DNA of 64,000 nucleotides from Neobacillus mesonae (GTDB taxonomy: Bacteria > Bacillota > Bacilli > Bacillales > Cytobacillaceae). The notes under the pieces are model-generated. The model was not told the DNA's origin. It worked only from the letters and a program-made list of their open reading frames with translations, and ran no database searches. Shown here piece by piece: positions 24,471-35,011 of this stretch. The DNA lies in contig NZ_KV440949.1 of the NCBI RefSeq assembly GCF_001636315.1, positions 2,347,203 to 2,411,202 on the forward strand, in the 5' to 3' direction. How positions within the stretch are numbered: the first letter of the stretch is position 1; each line of letters starts with the position of its first letter. The position numbers and the translations under genes are program-made.

Positions 24471-25985
24471 TTATTTAAAGAAATCCCCAATGACATCCAA
24501 GTTGTTTTGCAGGAAGTCGAAGGCGATGTTTGGCATGATGCCTAATAACACGGAGCCGACTACTGCAATAATTAATACGACAAGAATGCCGAATGGGATG
24601 TTAAATTTGCTTTCGTCCGCAGCTGGGCGGAAGAACATTTGTGTCATGACGCCGAAATAGTAGAAGTATGACACGACGGTAGTCGCAATCATAATGGAGG
24701 CGATCACGTAATGTCCTGGTTCCGCGTAGAACGCACCCAAGAAAATGTTCAATTTACCGATAAAGCCAGCAGTTCCTGGGAATCCGGCAAGTGAAATGAG
24801 CAAAATCCCCATCGCGACGGCTAATACCGGTGCGCGGCGGTACAGCCCGGCAAAGTCGGCAATCTTTGTTGAGCCCGCTTTTTCTGTTACCACTTGGATA
24901 ATCGCAAAGGCACCAAGGTTCATTAACAGATAGGCAAGCAGGTAGAACCAGATTGTCTGGAACATATTCGGAGTCATTGACGTTAATGCCACTAACAAGT
25001 AACCCGCGTGGGCAATACTTGAATAGGCAAACATCCGTTTAATATCCGACTGTCTTAAAGCAACAACGTTACCGATGATCATGGTTGCTCCGGCGATTAC
25101 CGCCAGATAGTTTTGCATGTTAAACAAAATCGGCACTGAGTTCGGACCGTCCGTTGCCGCAAAGCCAAACACTGTCAGCAATACGCGGATGACAATCACA
25201 AAACCGGCAATTTTCGAAACGACACTCAAGAATGCCGTAACCGGTGTTGGTGCGCCTTGGTACACGTCTGGCGCCCACATATGGAACGGTGCGGCTGCCA
25301 GTTTAAACGCTAAACCAACGACAATCAGCAAGAATGCGATGGTAAGCAGATACACATGGTTGCTATTAGCAAGTGTAGCCAGCTGGCTTGCCATATCAAG
25401 CAAATTCGTTGTGCCGGTCAACCCGTACACATAGCTCATCCCGAATAAGGTAATGGCAGAAGAAATACTGCCGTTGATGACATATTTCATCGCCGATTCA
25501 TTGGACTGGCCGTGGAACTTGCGGATCCCCGCCAAAATATAAGAAGTAATTGATAACAACTCAAGCCCGATGAATAAAGTAATTAAATCACCGCTTGAAG
25601 TCATGATCATACCGCCAAGCATAGCCGCTAAGAATAAGTAATAGAACTCTGCCTGATAGCGTTCGACCCCATCTTTTGGTTCATAGCTGATGGCTAAGAA
25701 TAAGACGAGTGCACCCCCGCCAAGGATTAGCAGTTTAAACGCTAACGCAAAGCTGTCGATTCGGAACGTGTCATGCAGGATCGACTGCACTGGGCCGCCG
25801 ACCATCGACAATGTATACACCAGCGCTGCAAAAATCGCCGCAATGCCAATCCAGCCGAGGATTTTTCGATCCAGCGTTTTTGGCATAAATAAATCCATTA
25901 ATACTAGGATGGCAATCACACCAAGGATGATGAACTCCGGTGTCATGATGCTCCAATTTAGTTGTGAAAATGTCTCAAAGCTCAT
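24471..25985 (-). CDS. nuoN: NADH dehydrogenase-like complex I subunit N
   Basis: A 504-residue antiporter-like membrane subunit with about 14 helices, the last gene of the operon. The proton-pathway residues lie in the expected segments: LFIGLELLSITSYILAG (helix 5 Glu), LAFKLAAAPFHMWAPDVYQG (helix 7 Lys) and KRMFAYSSIAHAGYLL. It moves protons as part of the distal membrane arm. It starts 6 bases after nuoM. Confidence 0.96.
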   Translation of the reverse strand: MSFETFSQLNWSIMTPEFIILGVIAILVLMDLFMPKTLDRKILGWIGIAAIFAALVYTLSMVGGPVQSILHDTFRIDSFALAFKLLILGGGALVLFLAISYEPKDGVERYQAEFYYLFLAAMLGGMIMTSSGDLITLFIGLELLSITSYILAGIRKFHGQSNESAMKYVINGSISSAITLFGMSYVYGLTGTTNLLDMASQLATLANSNHVYLLTIAFLLIVVGLAFKLAAAPFHMWAPDVYQGAPTPVTAFLSVVSKIAGFVIVIRVLLTVFGFAATDGPNSVPILFNMQNYLAVIAGATMIIGNVVALRQSDIKRMFAYSSIAHAGYLLVALTSMTPNMFQTIWFYLLAYLLMNLGAFAIIQVVTEKAGSTKIADFAGLYRRAPVLAVAMGILLISLAGFPGTAGFIGKLNIFLGAFYAEPGHYVIASIMIATTVVSYFYYFGVMTQMFFRPAADESKFNIPFGILVVLIIAVVGSVLLGIMPNIAFDFLQNNLDVIGDFFK

Positions 25986-25991
25986 CCTTCA

Positions 25992-27500
25992 TCACCCTCC
26001 TAACCCAAGCATAATAGTCTCAAGTGTGGCTTGAAGCGGTGAACTTAGGACACTTGGGTAAACACCAATTAACACAATCAACAGCATCAACACGATGACT
26101 GGCACCAATTCCAAGCCGCGAAGGTCAAGCACCCCTTCAAAATCGCGATGTGCTTTGCCATACGTCATGCCAAGTACCGCACGAAGTAGGTAGGCAGCCG
26201 TCATGATAATTCCGATTGTACCGACTGCGGCAATCCATGGCTGCACTTTAAATAAGCCTAGGAATGCCATAAATTCGCTGACGAAACCAGACATACCTGG
26301 AAGTCCGAGAGAAGCCATTGCCGCGGCAAGTAAGAACCCGGCTGCAAGCGGCATTCCCTTTGCCAAGCCTCCCAAATTGTCGATAAACGATGTATCGGTC
26401 CGTTCGTACAAGACCCCCACAAGGAAGAACAATAGTGCTGAAATTAAACCGTGCGATACCGCTTGGAAAATCGCCCCTTGAATTCCTGCTTCGTTCATGG
26501 CAGCAAGTCCGATTAACACGATTCCCATGTGAGAAATCGAGGAATAAGCCAATACCATTTTAAAGTCTGTTTGAATGAATGCCAGGAACGCCCCGTACAG
26601 CAGGTTAATCACGCCAAGGATGGCAATCAATACAGCAAGCTTTTCAAACTGCTGTGGGAAAATCCCCATGCCAAAGCGGATTAAACCGTAGGCACCGATT
26701 TTTAAAAGAATACCAGAGTGAATCATAACAACAGATGGCGGTGCTTGAACGTGCACGCGCAGCATCCAGGTGTGCAATGGAAAAATCGGTAATTTGACAC
26801 CGAAAGCAATCAATAATGCAATAAACAAACCAAGCTTAGCACCGCCGCTTAAAGGACCTGATGGGTCAGCAACGATTTGCTTCAATAGCTCGATATTCGT
26901 TGTCCCTGTTTTCGCAAACAGAATCATGATAACAATCAGCAGAACAGCAGAGCCTAAACCGTTATAGATTAAGAAGCTGTAAGCTGCCTTTTCTTTTTCA
27001 AAATAACCCCATTTTCCAATCAGGAAGAATGTCGGAATTAATGTTATTTCAAAGAAAATGAAGAACAGTATTAAGTTTTCCGCTGTGAAAACGCCAAGCA
27101 TGCCGGTTATTAATAGAAGGAACAGCATGAAATAGCCTTTCCATTCTTTTTTAATAAACTTCACCGCGCCGATTGCCGCAAGTGTTGAGATAACGGAGGT
27201 CAATACGACCATCAGCAGCTGGAAGCCGCCCACCGCAAGCTCATAATCCACCGAGAAAATCGGCTCTTGAACGTTAATGCCGCGGAACTGAATCCAAGGA
27301 ACCGATACGGAAAAATCAGCCAGGCTTTTTCCAGCTAGAAAATGTGCATAGACCGCAAGCGATAGAATCAGTGCCGGCAGGGTTGCGAGAAAGCCAACCG
27401 CCTTGATTGCTTTTTCCTGCGTCTTTGGCAGCATGGCTAAAACGATAATACCTAGTAAAGGGGAGAATACTAGGATTGAAAGTATAGAATGTAAATTCAT
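25992..27500 (-). CDS. nuoM: Complex I subunit M
   Basis: A 502-residue antiporter-like subunit. FFIFFEITLIPTFFLIGKWG (helix 5 Glu), AFGVKLPIFPLHTWMLRVHV (helix 7 Lys and following His) and KMVLAYSSISHMGIVLIG are the conserved proton-channel segments. Its ATG overlaps the nuoL stop by four bases, so translation is coupled. Length is normal. Confidence 0.96.
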   Translation of the reverse strand: MNLHSILSILVFSPLLGIIVLAMLPKTQEKAIKAVGFLATLPALILSLAVYAHFLAGKSLADFSVSVPWIQFRGINVQEPIFSVDYELAVGGFQLLMVVLTSVISTLAAIGAVKFIKKEWKGYFMLFLLLITGMLGVFTAENLILFFIFFEITLIPTFFLIGKWGYFEKEKAAYSFLIYNGLGSAVLLIVIMILFAKTGTTNIELLKQIVADPSGPLSGGAKLGLFIALLIAFGVKLPIFPLHTWMLRVHVQAPPSVVMIHSGILLKIGAYGLIRFGMGIFPQQFEKLAVLIAILGVINLLYGAFLAFIQTDFKMVLAYSSISHMGIVLIGLAAMNEAGIQGAIFQAVSHGLISALLFFLVGVLYERTDTSFIDNLGGLAKGMPLAAGFLLAAAMASLGLPGMSGFVSEFMAFLGLFKVQPWIAAVGTIGIIMTAAYLLRAVLGMTYGKAHRDFEGVLDLRGLELVPVIVLMLLIVLIGVYPSVLSSPLQATLETIMLGLGG

Positions 27501-29365
27501 CGTAAGTACCCCCCTGTTAATGCAAAGATGACAACTAGAACAGCGAGACCAAGGAAGGCCACGGCACCGTATGTCTGTACCTGTCCGGATTGCATTTTCG
27601 AGCCAGTACGACCAAGCCCTTGAACAATGCCCGTAACGCCTTTGACGAGCCCTTCCACTATGAAGACATCAATGAAGCGAAGCAGATAGCTGAAGCCTGC
27701 TACTAACGCAATAATTGTCTTCTGATATAGTTCGTCGATGTAGTATTTGTTGTATAAAACCGTGTGCAGCATGTCGCCTTTGCCGCTGAGCCAGTCAGGA
27801 GCAATCGAGCGCTTGCCGTAAATTAAGTAAGCGAGTAAAATTCCTGCTAGTGATACAACAGTAGCAGCAATCATAATCCATGCTGGACCTTCGATATGAC
27901 TGTGTCCGAGCGCCGGGTTGCCGTCTACGAGCCAGTCGCCAAGGAAAGAGCCAAACCATGGTGTGTTGACATAACCAGCGACAACAGCGAGGATACCAAG
28001 CAGCACCATTGGCAGAGTCATAACAGATGGTGACTCGTGTACATTTTTCTGATTTCCGCGGTTTTCACCGGTGAAGACCATGAAGAACAAGCGGAACATA
28101 TAAAATGCTGTCATGAAGGCAGCGATAAGCGCTAATAAGAAGAGAACTGGATGTCCGCCTTCCCATGCAGCGACTAAAATTTCATCTTTACTGAAGAAAC
28201 CGGATAATCCCGGTACCCCGCTGATTGCGAGTGTTCCAATTAGGAATAGGGGCGCAGTGAACTTTAATTTTTTCCAAAGCCCGCCCATTTCCTCGATGTT
28301 CTGCGTATGTACCGCATGAATGACGGAACCAGCAGCAAGGAATAACAATGCCTTGAAGAATGCGTGTGTCATAAGGTGGAACACACCGGCAACATAACCG
28401 GCAGAACCCAGTGCAAGCATCATGTAGCCAAGCTGTGAAACCGTTGAATACGCAAGCACGCGCTTGATGTCGGTTTGCACAAGACCGATGCTGGCAGCAA
28501 AAATTGCGGTAATACCACCGATTGTCGCAACAGTTAGTAATGCTGTTTTGCTCGCTAAGAACAATGGGAATAACGCAGCCACTAAGTATACCCCTGCAGC
28601 AACCATTGTTGCGGCGTGGATCAACGCGGATACAGGCGTCGGCCCTTCCATTGCATCAGGAAGCCATGTATGGAGCGGGAACTGACCTGATTTCCCGATT
28701 GCTCCGACAAAAATCAAGATCGCAGTTAAGGTAATCATTGTATTTGATACCGCACCGGCTTCTACAGCTTTAAAAATTTCGCTGTATTCAAAGCTCTTCG
28801 TTTGCCAGAAAAGAAGAATCATCCCAATTAAGAGACCAACGTCCCCGATACGGGTCATGATGAAGGCCTTTTTAGCAGCAGCCTTCGCTTCTTCCTTGTA
28901 ATAGTAGAAACCGATTAATAGGAAGGAACCAACACCAACTAGTTCCCAGAAAATATAGGTTTGCAGAATGTTAGGCGAAATAACGAGGCCCAGCATTGCA
29001 AAGGTAAACAGCCCTAAATAGGCATAAAATATGTGGAACCGCTCGTCTCCGTGCATGTAGCCCTTGGAGTAGGTATGTACCAAGAAACTTACGAGCGACA
29101 CAATAAATAGCATTAATGCATTTAATTGGTTCACTTCAAACCCCGCTGTTAAATGCATATCCCCTATCGTGAGCCAGTTAAATTTCGCAAGATAGCTCGG
29201 CTCTGAAAAGCGCTCAAATAATACTAGAATTGAGAAAACAAGTGACGCCAATGTCAGGAGAATCCCCACATACGCACTAGCTTCCTTAAGTCGCTTACCG
29301 ATCAGAAGAAGGAGCAAAAACGATAATAGCGGGAAAAGCGGTATCAGCCATGCATTTTCCATCAT
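27497..29365 (-). CDS. nuoL: Complex I subunit L
   Basis: A 622-residue subunit, the largest antiporter-like one, from the ATG at 29365, 8 bases after AAAGGGG (a TTG two codons earlier is also open). YIFWELVGVGSFLLIGFYYY, GKSGQFPLHTWLPDAMEGPT and KRVLAYSTVSQLGYMMLALG carry the channel residues. The C-terminal part, about residues 500-622, contains the lateral helix region. A GGTGTCAGGCACC element sits in the 49-base gap before it, after nuoK. Confidence 0.96.
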   Translation of the reverse strand: MMENAWLIPLFPLLSFLLLLLIGKRLKEASAYVGILLTLASLVFSILVLFERFSEPSYLAKFNWLTIGDMHLTAGFEVNQLNALMLFIVSLVSFLVHTYSKGYMHGDERFHIFYAYLGLFTFAMLGLVISPNILQTYIFWELVGVGSFLLIGFYYYKEEAKAAAKKAFIMTRIGDVGLLIGMILLFWQTKSFEYSEIFKAVEAGAVSNTMITLTAILIFVGAIGKSGQFPLHTWLPDAMEGPTPVSALIHAATMVAAGVYLVAALFPLFLASKTALLTVATIGGITAIFAASIGLVQTDIKRVLAYSTVSQLGYMMLALGSAGYVAGVFHLMTHAFFKALLFLAAGSVIHAVHTQNIEEMGGLWKKLKFTAPLFLIGTLAISGVPGLSGFFSKDEILVAAWEGGHPVLFLLALIAAFMTAFYMFRLFFMVFTGENRGNQKNVHESPSVMTLPMVLLGILAVVAGYVNTPWFGSFLGDWLVDGNPALGHSHIEGPAWIMIAATVVSLAGILLAYLIYGKRSIAPDWLSGKGDMLHTVLYNKYYIDELYQKTIIALVAGFSYLLRFIDVFIVEGLVKGVTGIVQGLGRTGSKMQSGQVQTYGAVAFLGLAVLVVIFALTGGYLR

Positions 29366-29388
29366 TATCAAATCCCCTTTTTGAAATG

Positions 29389-29402
29389 GGTGTCAGGCAC
29401 CA
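29389..29402. repeat. GGTGTCAGGCACCA element between nuoK and nuoL
   Basis: A 14-base half-copy of the dispersed element lies in the only sizable gap in the distal half of the nuo operon. There is no hairpin partner, so it is unlikely to terminate. Confidence 0.85.
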
Positions 29403-29414
29403 CATAAAGGTTTT

Positions 29415-29729
29415 CTAGTTTTTCATTTCGTTCATTTCGTCGATGTGGACAGTTTTCTTATTGCGGTACAGCGCCATTAAGATCGCAAGTCCAACGGCTG
29501 CTTCGGCAGCGGCCACGGCCATAGCGAAAAGGGCAAATACCTGTCCGTCGATTGACGGGTTTATGCCGTACTTACTGAAGGTTACGAGATTAATATTCAC
29601 GGCATTCAGCATCAATTCAACTGAAATTAACACGATTACTGTATTTCGTTTTGTCAATGCACCGTACAAGCCGATGCAGAATAATATAAGTGCCAGTGCC
29701 AGGAAGGCTGAAGCGGGGATTGAACTCAT
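29415..29729 (-). CDS. nuoK: Complex I subunit K
   Basis: A 104-residue protein with three helices. The two buried glutamates of the E-channel are present in [17 protein letters not shown] and [17 protein letters not shown]. Its start overlaps the nuoJ stop by four bases. Confidence 0.96.
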   Translation of the reverse strand: MSSIPASAFLALALILFCIGLYGALTKRNTVIVLISVELMLNAVNINLVTFSKYGINPSIDGQVFALFAMAVAAAEAAVGLAILMALYRNKKTVHIDEMNEMKN

Positions 29730-30244
29730 TCCTCATCCGCCTCCTTATCCTCTCGTTTTGCTAAAATAATTGCCCCAATTAAGGCTACTAATAGTAAGAC
29801 GGATACGAATTCAAATGGAATAATGTATTTCGTGTATAGCACTTTACCAATTTGCAACGTATTGTCTTCATGTAACGTTGTTGGCACCTGTTGAATATCG
29901 AAATTGTAGATTCCAACATAAACCGCAAAGGCAAAGCCAACAACTCCGAGAAAGACGAGAATCTTTCTCCATTTTCCTGATTTTGCTTCACTTTCGTCAT
30001 ATGGCTTCGTTAACATGATGCCAAACAGCATGATGATGGTGATCGCACCGGAATAGATTAATACCTGGACAGCGGCAACGAATTCCGCTGACAGCAGGAT
30101 GTAGACTCCGGCGATGCTGACGAAGGTGAAAATAAGGGCCACGACCATATGAACGACTTTATTCAGGTTTAATAACAGCACGCCGCCGATGATCGCCACA
30201 AGTGCGAGGGCCATGAACGCGAAAAATTCACCCGAAAAGGTCAT
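29726..30244 (-). CDS. nuoJ: Complex I subunit J
   Basis: A 172-residue membrane subunit with five helices, including the flexible third-helix segment [20 protein letters not shown] containing the conserved Tyr-Ser-Gly-Ala. It joins the quinone site to the antiporter modules. Start overlaps nuoI stop (ATGA) and stop overlaps nuoK start. Confidence 0.95.
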   Translation of the reverse strand: MTFSGEFFAFMALALVAIIGGVLLLNLNKVVHMVVALIFTFVSIAGVYILLSAEFVAAVQVLIYSGAITIIMLFGIMLTKPYDESEAKSGKWRKILVFLGVVGFAFAVYVGIYNFDIQQVPTTLHEDNTLQIGKVLYTKYIIPFEFVSVLLLVALIGAIILAKREDKEADEE

Positions 30245-30666
30245 GGTTTATTCACCTGCCGTATATTTTCATCGTTTTCATCCAACCATTCTAGGTTTTT
30301 AAATAACATGTCACGGCTGTATTCAGCGAGCTCAAAGTTATTTGTCATGATGATTGCTTCGGTTGGGCACACCTCTGTACATAGGTCACAAAGGATGCAA
30401 ATTTCAAAGTTAATATCGTACGTATCGATGATTTTCCCTTTTTTATTAGGGTCCGGATGCTTCTTCCCGGTTAACTGAATGCAGTCTGTCGGACAAATGT
30501 TGGCACACTGGTTGCAGACAATACATTTCTCCGGATAGAACTTCTGGATTCCGCGGAACCGGTCCGGAAGCGGCAGCGGTTCATTCGGATAATCATACGT
30601 CACCTTTTCACGCGTCAACTGTTTTAGGGTATACTTCAAGCCTTTAGCTAATCCAGTTCCAAGCAC
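30241..30666 (-). CDS. nuoI: Complex I subunit I, 2x[4Fe-4S] ferredoxin-like
   Basis: A 141-residue peripheral subunit from GTG 30666, spaced 6 bases after AGGGGTG; a GTG at 30675 lies inside that site. Two complete cluster motifs are seen: CIVCNQCANICP and CILCDLCTEVCP, binding N6a and N6b. In an operon without nuoEFG this is the first visible electron entry point. Confidence 0.95.
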   Translation of the reverse strand: MLGTGLAKGLKYTLKQLTREKVTYDYPNEPLPLPDRFRGIQKFYPEKCIVCNQCANICPTDCIQLTGKKHPDPNKKGKIIDTYDINFEICILCDLCTEVCPTEAIIMTNNFELAEYSRDMLFKNLEWLDENDENIRQVNKP

Positions 30667-30709
30667 GTTGTTCACCCCTTTAAATAATATTCAAACGTAA
30701 TTAAGTTTT

Positions 30710-30723
30710 GGTATCAGGCACCA
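30710..30723. repeat. Degenerate GGTATCAGGCACCA element between nuoH and nuoI
   Basis: It differs by one base from the dispersed GGTGTCAGGCACCA motif and sits in the 60-base gap between nuoH and nuoI. Confidence 0.75.
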
Positions 30724-30726
30724 TTT

Positions 30727-31731
30727 TTAGAAAAACAACGACTTAATTAATGCCGTTAAGAAGATGTTCGCAAGTGCGATTGGCATTAGGACTTTCCACG
30801 CGAATTCCATTAGTTTGTCGGCACGCATCCGCGGGAAGGTGCTTCGGAACCATAGATAAACGAACAGCACAGCACAGAACTTAAGCGCAAACCAGACGGA
30901 TGCCGGAATGAAGCTTAAGAAACTAAATGGAGCGAGCCAGCCGCCGAAGAATAGAATGGTCACTAATGCGGTCATCGCGAATAAGTATACATACTCCGCA
31001 AGCATGAAGAATGCCCAGCGGAAACCGGAATATTCAACATGGTAACCGGCAACAAGCTCTGACTCTGATTCCGGCAAGTCAAATGGCGTACGGCTTAATT
31101 CTGCAACCGATGCGGTTAAAAAGATTAAGAAGCCGATTGGCTGCAGTAAAATAAACCAGCCGTGCTTTTGCGCATGCACAATATCGTTCAGATTCAAGCT
31201 GCCTGATAGTAAAATAACACCCAATACGGACATAACTAGCGGAATTTCATAGGAAATCATCTGCGCTGTTGCCCGTGCTCCCCCTAATAGAGAGTATTTG
31301 TTGTTCGATGCCCAGCCTCCAAGCAGCACGCCGAACACAGTCATTCCGGAAATCGCCACATAATAGAGAAGTCCTACGTTTAAGTCGGCAAATTGAAACT
31401 TATCCGTAAACGGAATTGTTGCCAAGACCATAAACGACGGAGCAAAGGCAATCACCGGTGCGATGATGAACAACGGCCTGTCAGCCACTTTTGGGATAAT
31501 ATCTTCTTTAAGTAAAAGCTTCAGAACGTCGGCCACGGTTTGCAATAGTCCGAAGCGGCCGCCGACTTGGTTAGGGCCGTGACGGTTTTGCATGTAACCC
31601 ATAACCTTCCGCTCTGCCAGGATTGAGTAGGTTACGAAGCCTAGTACAACTAATAGTAAAACGACGCCGAATAGAAAGAAGATGGCAAAGTTGTACAGGC
31701 CGGGACTTGATTGGAGCATATCTTCGATCAT
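30727..31731 (-). CDS. nuoH: Complex I subunit H
   Basis: A 334-residue membrane subunit with about eight helices that forms the quinone chamber. [20 protein letters not shown] and [20 protein letters not shown] (the acidic loop) are hallmarks. The ATG shares one base with the nuoD stop (TAATG). Confidence 0.96.
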   Translation of the reverse strand: MIEDMLQSSPGLYNFAIFFLFGVVLLLVVLGFVTYSILAERKVMGYMQNRHGPNQVGGRFGLLQTVADVLKLLLKEDIIPKVADRPLFIIAPVIAFAPSFMVLATIPFTDKFQFADLNVGLLYYVAISGMTVFGVLLGGWASNNKYSLLGGARATAQMISYEIPLVMSVLGVILLSGSLNLNDIVHAQKHGWFILLQPIGFLIFLTASVAELSRTPFDLPESESELVAGYHVEYSGFRWAFFMLAEYVYLFAMTALVTILFFGGWLAPFSFLSFIPASVWFALKFCAVLFVYLWFRSTFPRMRADKLMEFAWKVLMPIALANIFLTALIKSLFF

Positions 31732-32831
31732 TAGCCGTCCACCTCTCCAAGAACAATATCAATTGCTCCTAAAATAGCAATCATGTTTGCAATGTTTTCC
31801 CCTTCTAACAGCTTAGGAAGAATTTGCAGATTATAGAATGATGGTCTTCTAAACTTTAAGCGGTACGGTTCTTTTTTACCTTCGCTGGAAATATAGCAGC
31901 CAATTTCGCCCCGCGGCGATTCGATTCTGACATACGCTTCCCCTTTGGGCGCCTTGATAATTTTCGGCACCTTCGCCATAATCTCACCTTCAGCAGGGAA
32001 CTGCTCGCAGGCTTGCTCTAAAATTTTCAGCGATTCTTCGATTTCCTTCGTACGGACATGGTAACGTGCTAAAGCATCGCCGCCTTCTTGGGTAATCACG
32101 TCGAAGTCAAAGCGGTCATAAATACTATATGGCTCATCCTTGCGAAGATCCCACTTCACGCCGGTACAGCGAAGGTTTGGTCCGCTCAGCGAATAGTTAA
32201 GTGCGTCTTCTTTGGTATACTTGCCGATCCCTGTTACTCGGTTGACGAAAATTTCATTCCCGGTTACAAGAGTATGATAGCCCTTCACTTGTTCTCTCAT
32301 GTAAGGGATAAATTCTTTTACTTTTTCAATCCAGCCCTCCGGCGCATCCCACTTGACACCGCCAACACGCATATAGTTGAAGGTTAAGCGTCCGCCTGAG
32401 AGTTCGTTCAGCATGTTGATAATCATTTCCCGCTCACGGAACATGTAGATGAACGGACTTGTGGCCCCAAGGTCCAGCAGGTATGTACCCCACCATACAA
32501 GGTGGCTGGCAACACGGCCTAATTCCATTGCGATGACCCTTAGATACTCGGCGCGTTCCGGCACCTTGATGTTCATCATGGTTTCAACCGCGTGACAGAT
32601 CACATAGTTATTCGTCATAGCCGATAGGTAGTCCATACGGTCTGTGTAAGGGATGATTTGTGTATATTGCAGATTTTCCGCTAATTTTTCCGTTCCGCGG
32701 TGCAGATAGCCGATAACCGGTTCAGCTTTGGTGATCAGCTCCCCGTCGAGGTGTACCAAAAGCCGGAATACTCCGTGTGTACTTGGGTGCTGCGGACCAA
32801 CGTTCAGGATCATTTCTTCTGTTCTAATCAC
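31731..32831 (-). CDS. nuoD: Complex I subunit D (49 kDa type)
   Basis: A 366-residue peripheral subunit lining the quinone site. [20 protein letters not shown] at the N-terminus has the conserved His pair; [16 protein letters not shown] and [17 protein letters not shown] are also conserved. It is separate from NuoC, not fused as in E. coli NuoCD. It starts 3 bases after nuoC. Confidence 0.96.
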   Translation of the reverse strand: MIRTEEMILNVGPQHPSTHGVFRLLVHLDGELITKAEPVIGYLHRGTEKLAENLQYTQIIPYTDRMDYLSAMTNNYVICHAVETMMNIKVPERAEYLRVIAMELGRVASHLVWWGTYLLDLGATSPFIYMFREREMIINMLNELSGGRLTFNYMRVGGVKWDAPEGWIEKVKEFIPYMREQVKGYHTLVTGNEIFVNRVTGIGKYTKEDALNYSLSGPNLRCTGVKWDLRKDEPYSIYDRFDFDVITQEGGDALARYHVRTKEIEESLKILEQACEQFPAEGEIMAKVPKIIKAPKGEAYVRIESPRGEIGCYISSEGKKEPYRLKFRRPSFYNLQILPKLLEGENIANMIAILGAIDIVLGEVDG

Positions 32832-32834
32832 TGG

Positions 32835-34130
32835 CTACACCTCCACATCATACGGCTCATAATCTTTTCTCAGTGGATAGCCAATCCATTCTTCACCAAG
32901 GAAGATCCGGTGCAGGTTTGGATGCCCGGTAAACTTGATTCCAAGCAAATCATAGGCTTCACACTCAGGCCAATCAGCCCCCGCCCAAATCGGCTGTACC
33001 GATTCAATTACCGGGTCATTCCGGTCAATCTTCGTTCTGATGGCAACCGACTGACGGTTTTTGTATGAATATAAATGAACGTAAATTTCCATATGTGTTT
33101 CAAAATCAGACCCGTGCAGCTCGGATAAATAATCAAATCCTAACAGCTCGTTATATTTTAAAAACTGAGCAAGCTTGAAGTAAGAATCGCTCTTCACAAC
33201 CAATGTAGGGACGTCTTTTGAGAGTTTATTAATATAAAAATCTTCCAATACGTCGGAGCCCAGATTTTCTCCAATTACCTTCACATACTTGTCAAGGTAT
33301 GGCTGGTTTGGTGACGGCTTTGCTTCCTCGGCTTCGATATCCGCTGCCGCCGCACCGCCTTTTGCTGCTGCCGCTGCTTTTGCCTTAGCCGCTGCTGCTG
33401 CCTTGGCTTTCGCTTTGGCTGCGGCAATTGCTTTCGCCTTTTCATCATCACCAGCTGCTGCGTCCCCGCCGGCTGCCGCCTTTGCCTTGGCTGCCGCGGC
33501 GGCTTTTGCTTTTGCTGCCGCCTTCGCCTTTGCCGCTGCTGCTGCTTTCGCTTTCGCATCGTCCCCGGCTGGAGCATTGTCGCTTTCCGTTGCACCGCCT
33601 GCAAGTTCCATCGCTTTTCGTTTTGCAGCTGCTGCTGCTTTTGCCTTGGCTACTGCTGCGGCTTTTTTCTTCGCCAGGTCATCCGCATCGTCGGAGCCAC
33701 TGGCTGCTGGAGCTTCTGCTGTCGGCTCTTCTTCGTCCGCGATGCCTTCGCGTTTCTTTTTCGCTAATGCTGCTACTTTCGCTTTCGCGGCTGCTGCGGC
33801 TTTTTTCTTTGCTAGGTCATCTGTGTCGCCTGTGGTGCTGGCTGCTGTTGCTTCTGCTGCCGGCTCCTCTTCGTCCGCGATGCCTTCGCGTTTCTTTTTC
33901 GCTAATGCTGCCGCTTTTGCTTTCGCGGCTGCTGCCGCTTTTTTCTTTGCTAGGTCGTCTGCGTCAGCTGCTGCCGATGCAGCCGTTTTTTCAGGTTCTG
34001 CCTGTTTTGGCGTATCCTGCGTTTGTCCCGCTTCGGCTTCCGCTTTTGCCTGACGTCTCGCCAGCGCCGCGGCCTTCGCCTTCTCAGCAGCCTCCCGCTT
34101 TAATTGCTCAAGATCTTTTTCCCCGCTCAT
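32835..34130 (-). CDS. nuoC: Complex I subunit C with long Ala/Lys-rich N-terminal extension
   Basis: A 431-residue protein. Residues 274-431 are the normal 30-kDa subunit domain (PIWAGADWPECEAYDLLGIK is the family signature). Residues 1-273 are low-complexity: three imperfect repeats of DDLAKKKAAAAAKAKAAALA followed by KKREGIADEEEP, then nearly pure Ala-Lys. This should form long charged helices or disorder. Many Bacillus NuoC proteins have a shorter such tail; this one is larger than the domain itself. An antisense frame (33289-34053) is only its shadow. Confidence 0.95.
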   Translation of the reverse strand: MSGEKDLEQLKREAAEKAKAAALARRQAKAEAEAGQTQDTPKQAEPEKTAASAAADADDLAKKKAAAAAKAKAAALAKKKREGIADEEEPAAEATAASTTGDTDDLAKKKAAAAAKAKVAALAKKKREGIADEEEPTAEAPAASGSDDADDLAKKKAAAVAKAKAAAAAKRKAMELAGGATESDNAPAGDDAKAKAAAAAKAKAAAKAKAAAAAKAKAAAGGDAAAGDDEKAKAIAAAKAKAKAAAAAKAKAAAAAKGGAAAADIEAEEAKPSPNQPYLDKYVKVIGENLGSDVLEDFYINKLSKDVPTLVVKSDSYFKLAQFLKYNELLGFDYLSELHGSDFETHMEIYVHLYSYKNRQSVAIRTKIDRNDPVIESVQPIWAGADWPECEAYDLLGIKFTGHPNLHRIFLGEEWIGYPLRKDYEPYDVEV

Positions 34131-34133
34131 CGA

Positions 34134-34646
34134 CTAGATCACCTTCTTCCCAGTCTTCGCTTCATATTTTATTTTTTCCTTTAACTTATTAATTCCATAA
34201 ATTAATGCAGCTGGGTTTGGAGGGCACCCAGGAATATATACATCTACAGGGACGATTTGGTCGACCCCTTTTACAACGGAGTACGATTTCACATACGGTC
34301 CGCCCGCAGTCGCACAGGAACCCATGGCAATAACCCATTTTGGCTCAGGCATTTGGTCGTAAAGGCGTCTTAAAATCGGCGCCATTTTTTTCGTTACCGT
34401 ACCGGAGACAATCATGCAGTCCGATTGCCGCGGTGAAGGACGGAAAAACGATCCGAAACGGTCCAAGTCGTAGTGCGCCGCACCAACGCCCATCATTTCA
34501 ATCGCACAACAAGCCAGACCAAATGTAACCGGGTACAGTGAGCTGCTTCGTGCCCAACCCTTCACTTGCTCTAGCGACGTCATAAATACATTTCTTTTTA
34601 ACTCTTGCAATTCTAACTCTGAAATACCATCTACTTTTAAATCCAT
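34134..34646 (-). CDS. nuoB: Complex I subunit B, [4Fe-4S] N2
   Basis: A 170-residue subunit from the ATG at 34646 (MDLKVDG), preceded by GAAGGTG. All N2 ligands are present: [20 protein letters not shown] and [13 protein letters not shown]. It passes electrons to quinone with NuoD. It overlaps the end of nuoA by 10 bases. Confidence 0.96.
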   Translation of the reverse strand: MDLKVDGISELELQELKRNVFMTSLEQVKGWARSSSLYPVTFGLACCAIEMMGVGAAHYDLDRFGSFFRPSPRQSDCMIVSGTVTKKMAPILRRLYDQMPEPKWVIAMGSCATAGGPYVKSYSVVKGVDQIVPVDVYIPGCPPNPAALIYGINKLKEKIKYEAKTGKKVI

Positions 34647-35011
34647 CGTAGCACCTTCTTTTTCCAAGCATATACCAGGCCGATTAATAGCATGATAACG
34701 AACAGCGTCATTTCAATCAATGCAAACACGCCCAGCTTATCATAAGCGACTGCCCATGGATATAAAAACACTGTCTCCACATCAAAAATAACAAACATCA
34801 GGGCAAAAATATAATAGCGGACATTGAACTGTACACGGGAATCGTGAACCGGATCAATACCGCTCTCATATGTGGTATACTTCTCCGCACTAGGCTTAAA
34901 TGGGCGCAGAAGCTTCCCCAAAGTTAACGCCACCACCGGCAGCAAAATCCCCAGACATAGGAACACAAAGACTATCAGATAATTATTCTGATATACATTT
35001 AAAAGTTCCAT
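34637..35011 (-). CDS. nuoA: Complex I subunit A
   Basis: A 124-residue subunit with three helices from ATG 35011, placed 6 bases after GGAGGGG. The conserved loop [20 protein letters not shown] and [16 protein letters not shown] are diagnostic. It is the first gene of the 11-gene operon. Confidence 0.96.
   Translation of the reverse strand: MELLNVYQNNYLIVFVFLCLGILLPVVALTLGKLLRPFKPSAEKYTTYESGIDPVHDSRVQFNVRYYIFALMFVIFDVETVFLYPWAVAYDKLGVFALIEMTLFVIMLLIGLVYAWKKKVLRWI

Noticed and set aside
33289..34053. Long antisense ORFs over nuoC
   Set aside because: They mirror the GC-rich Ala/Lys codons of the NuoC extension and read as low-complexity Ala/Phe or Leu/Pro with no initiation signals.
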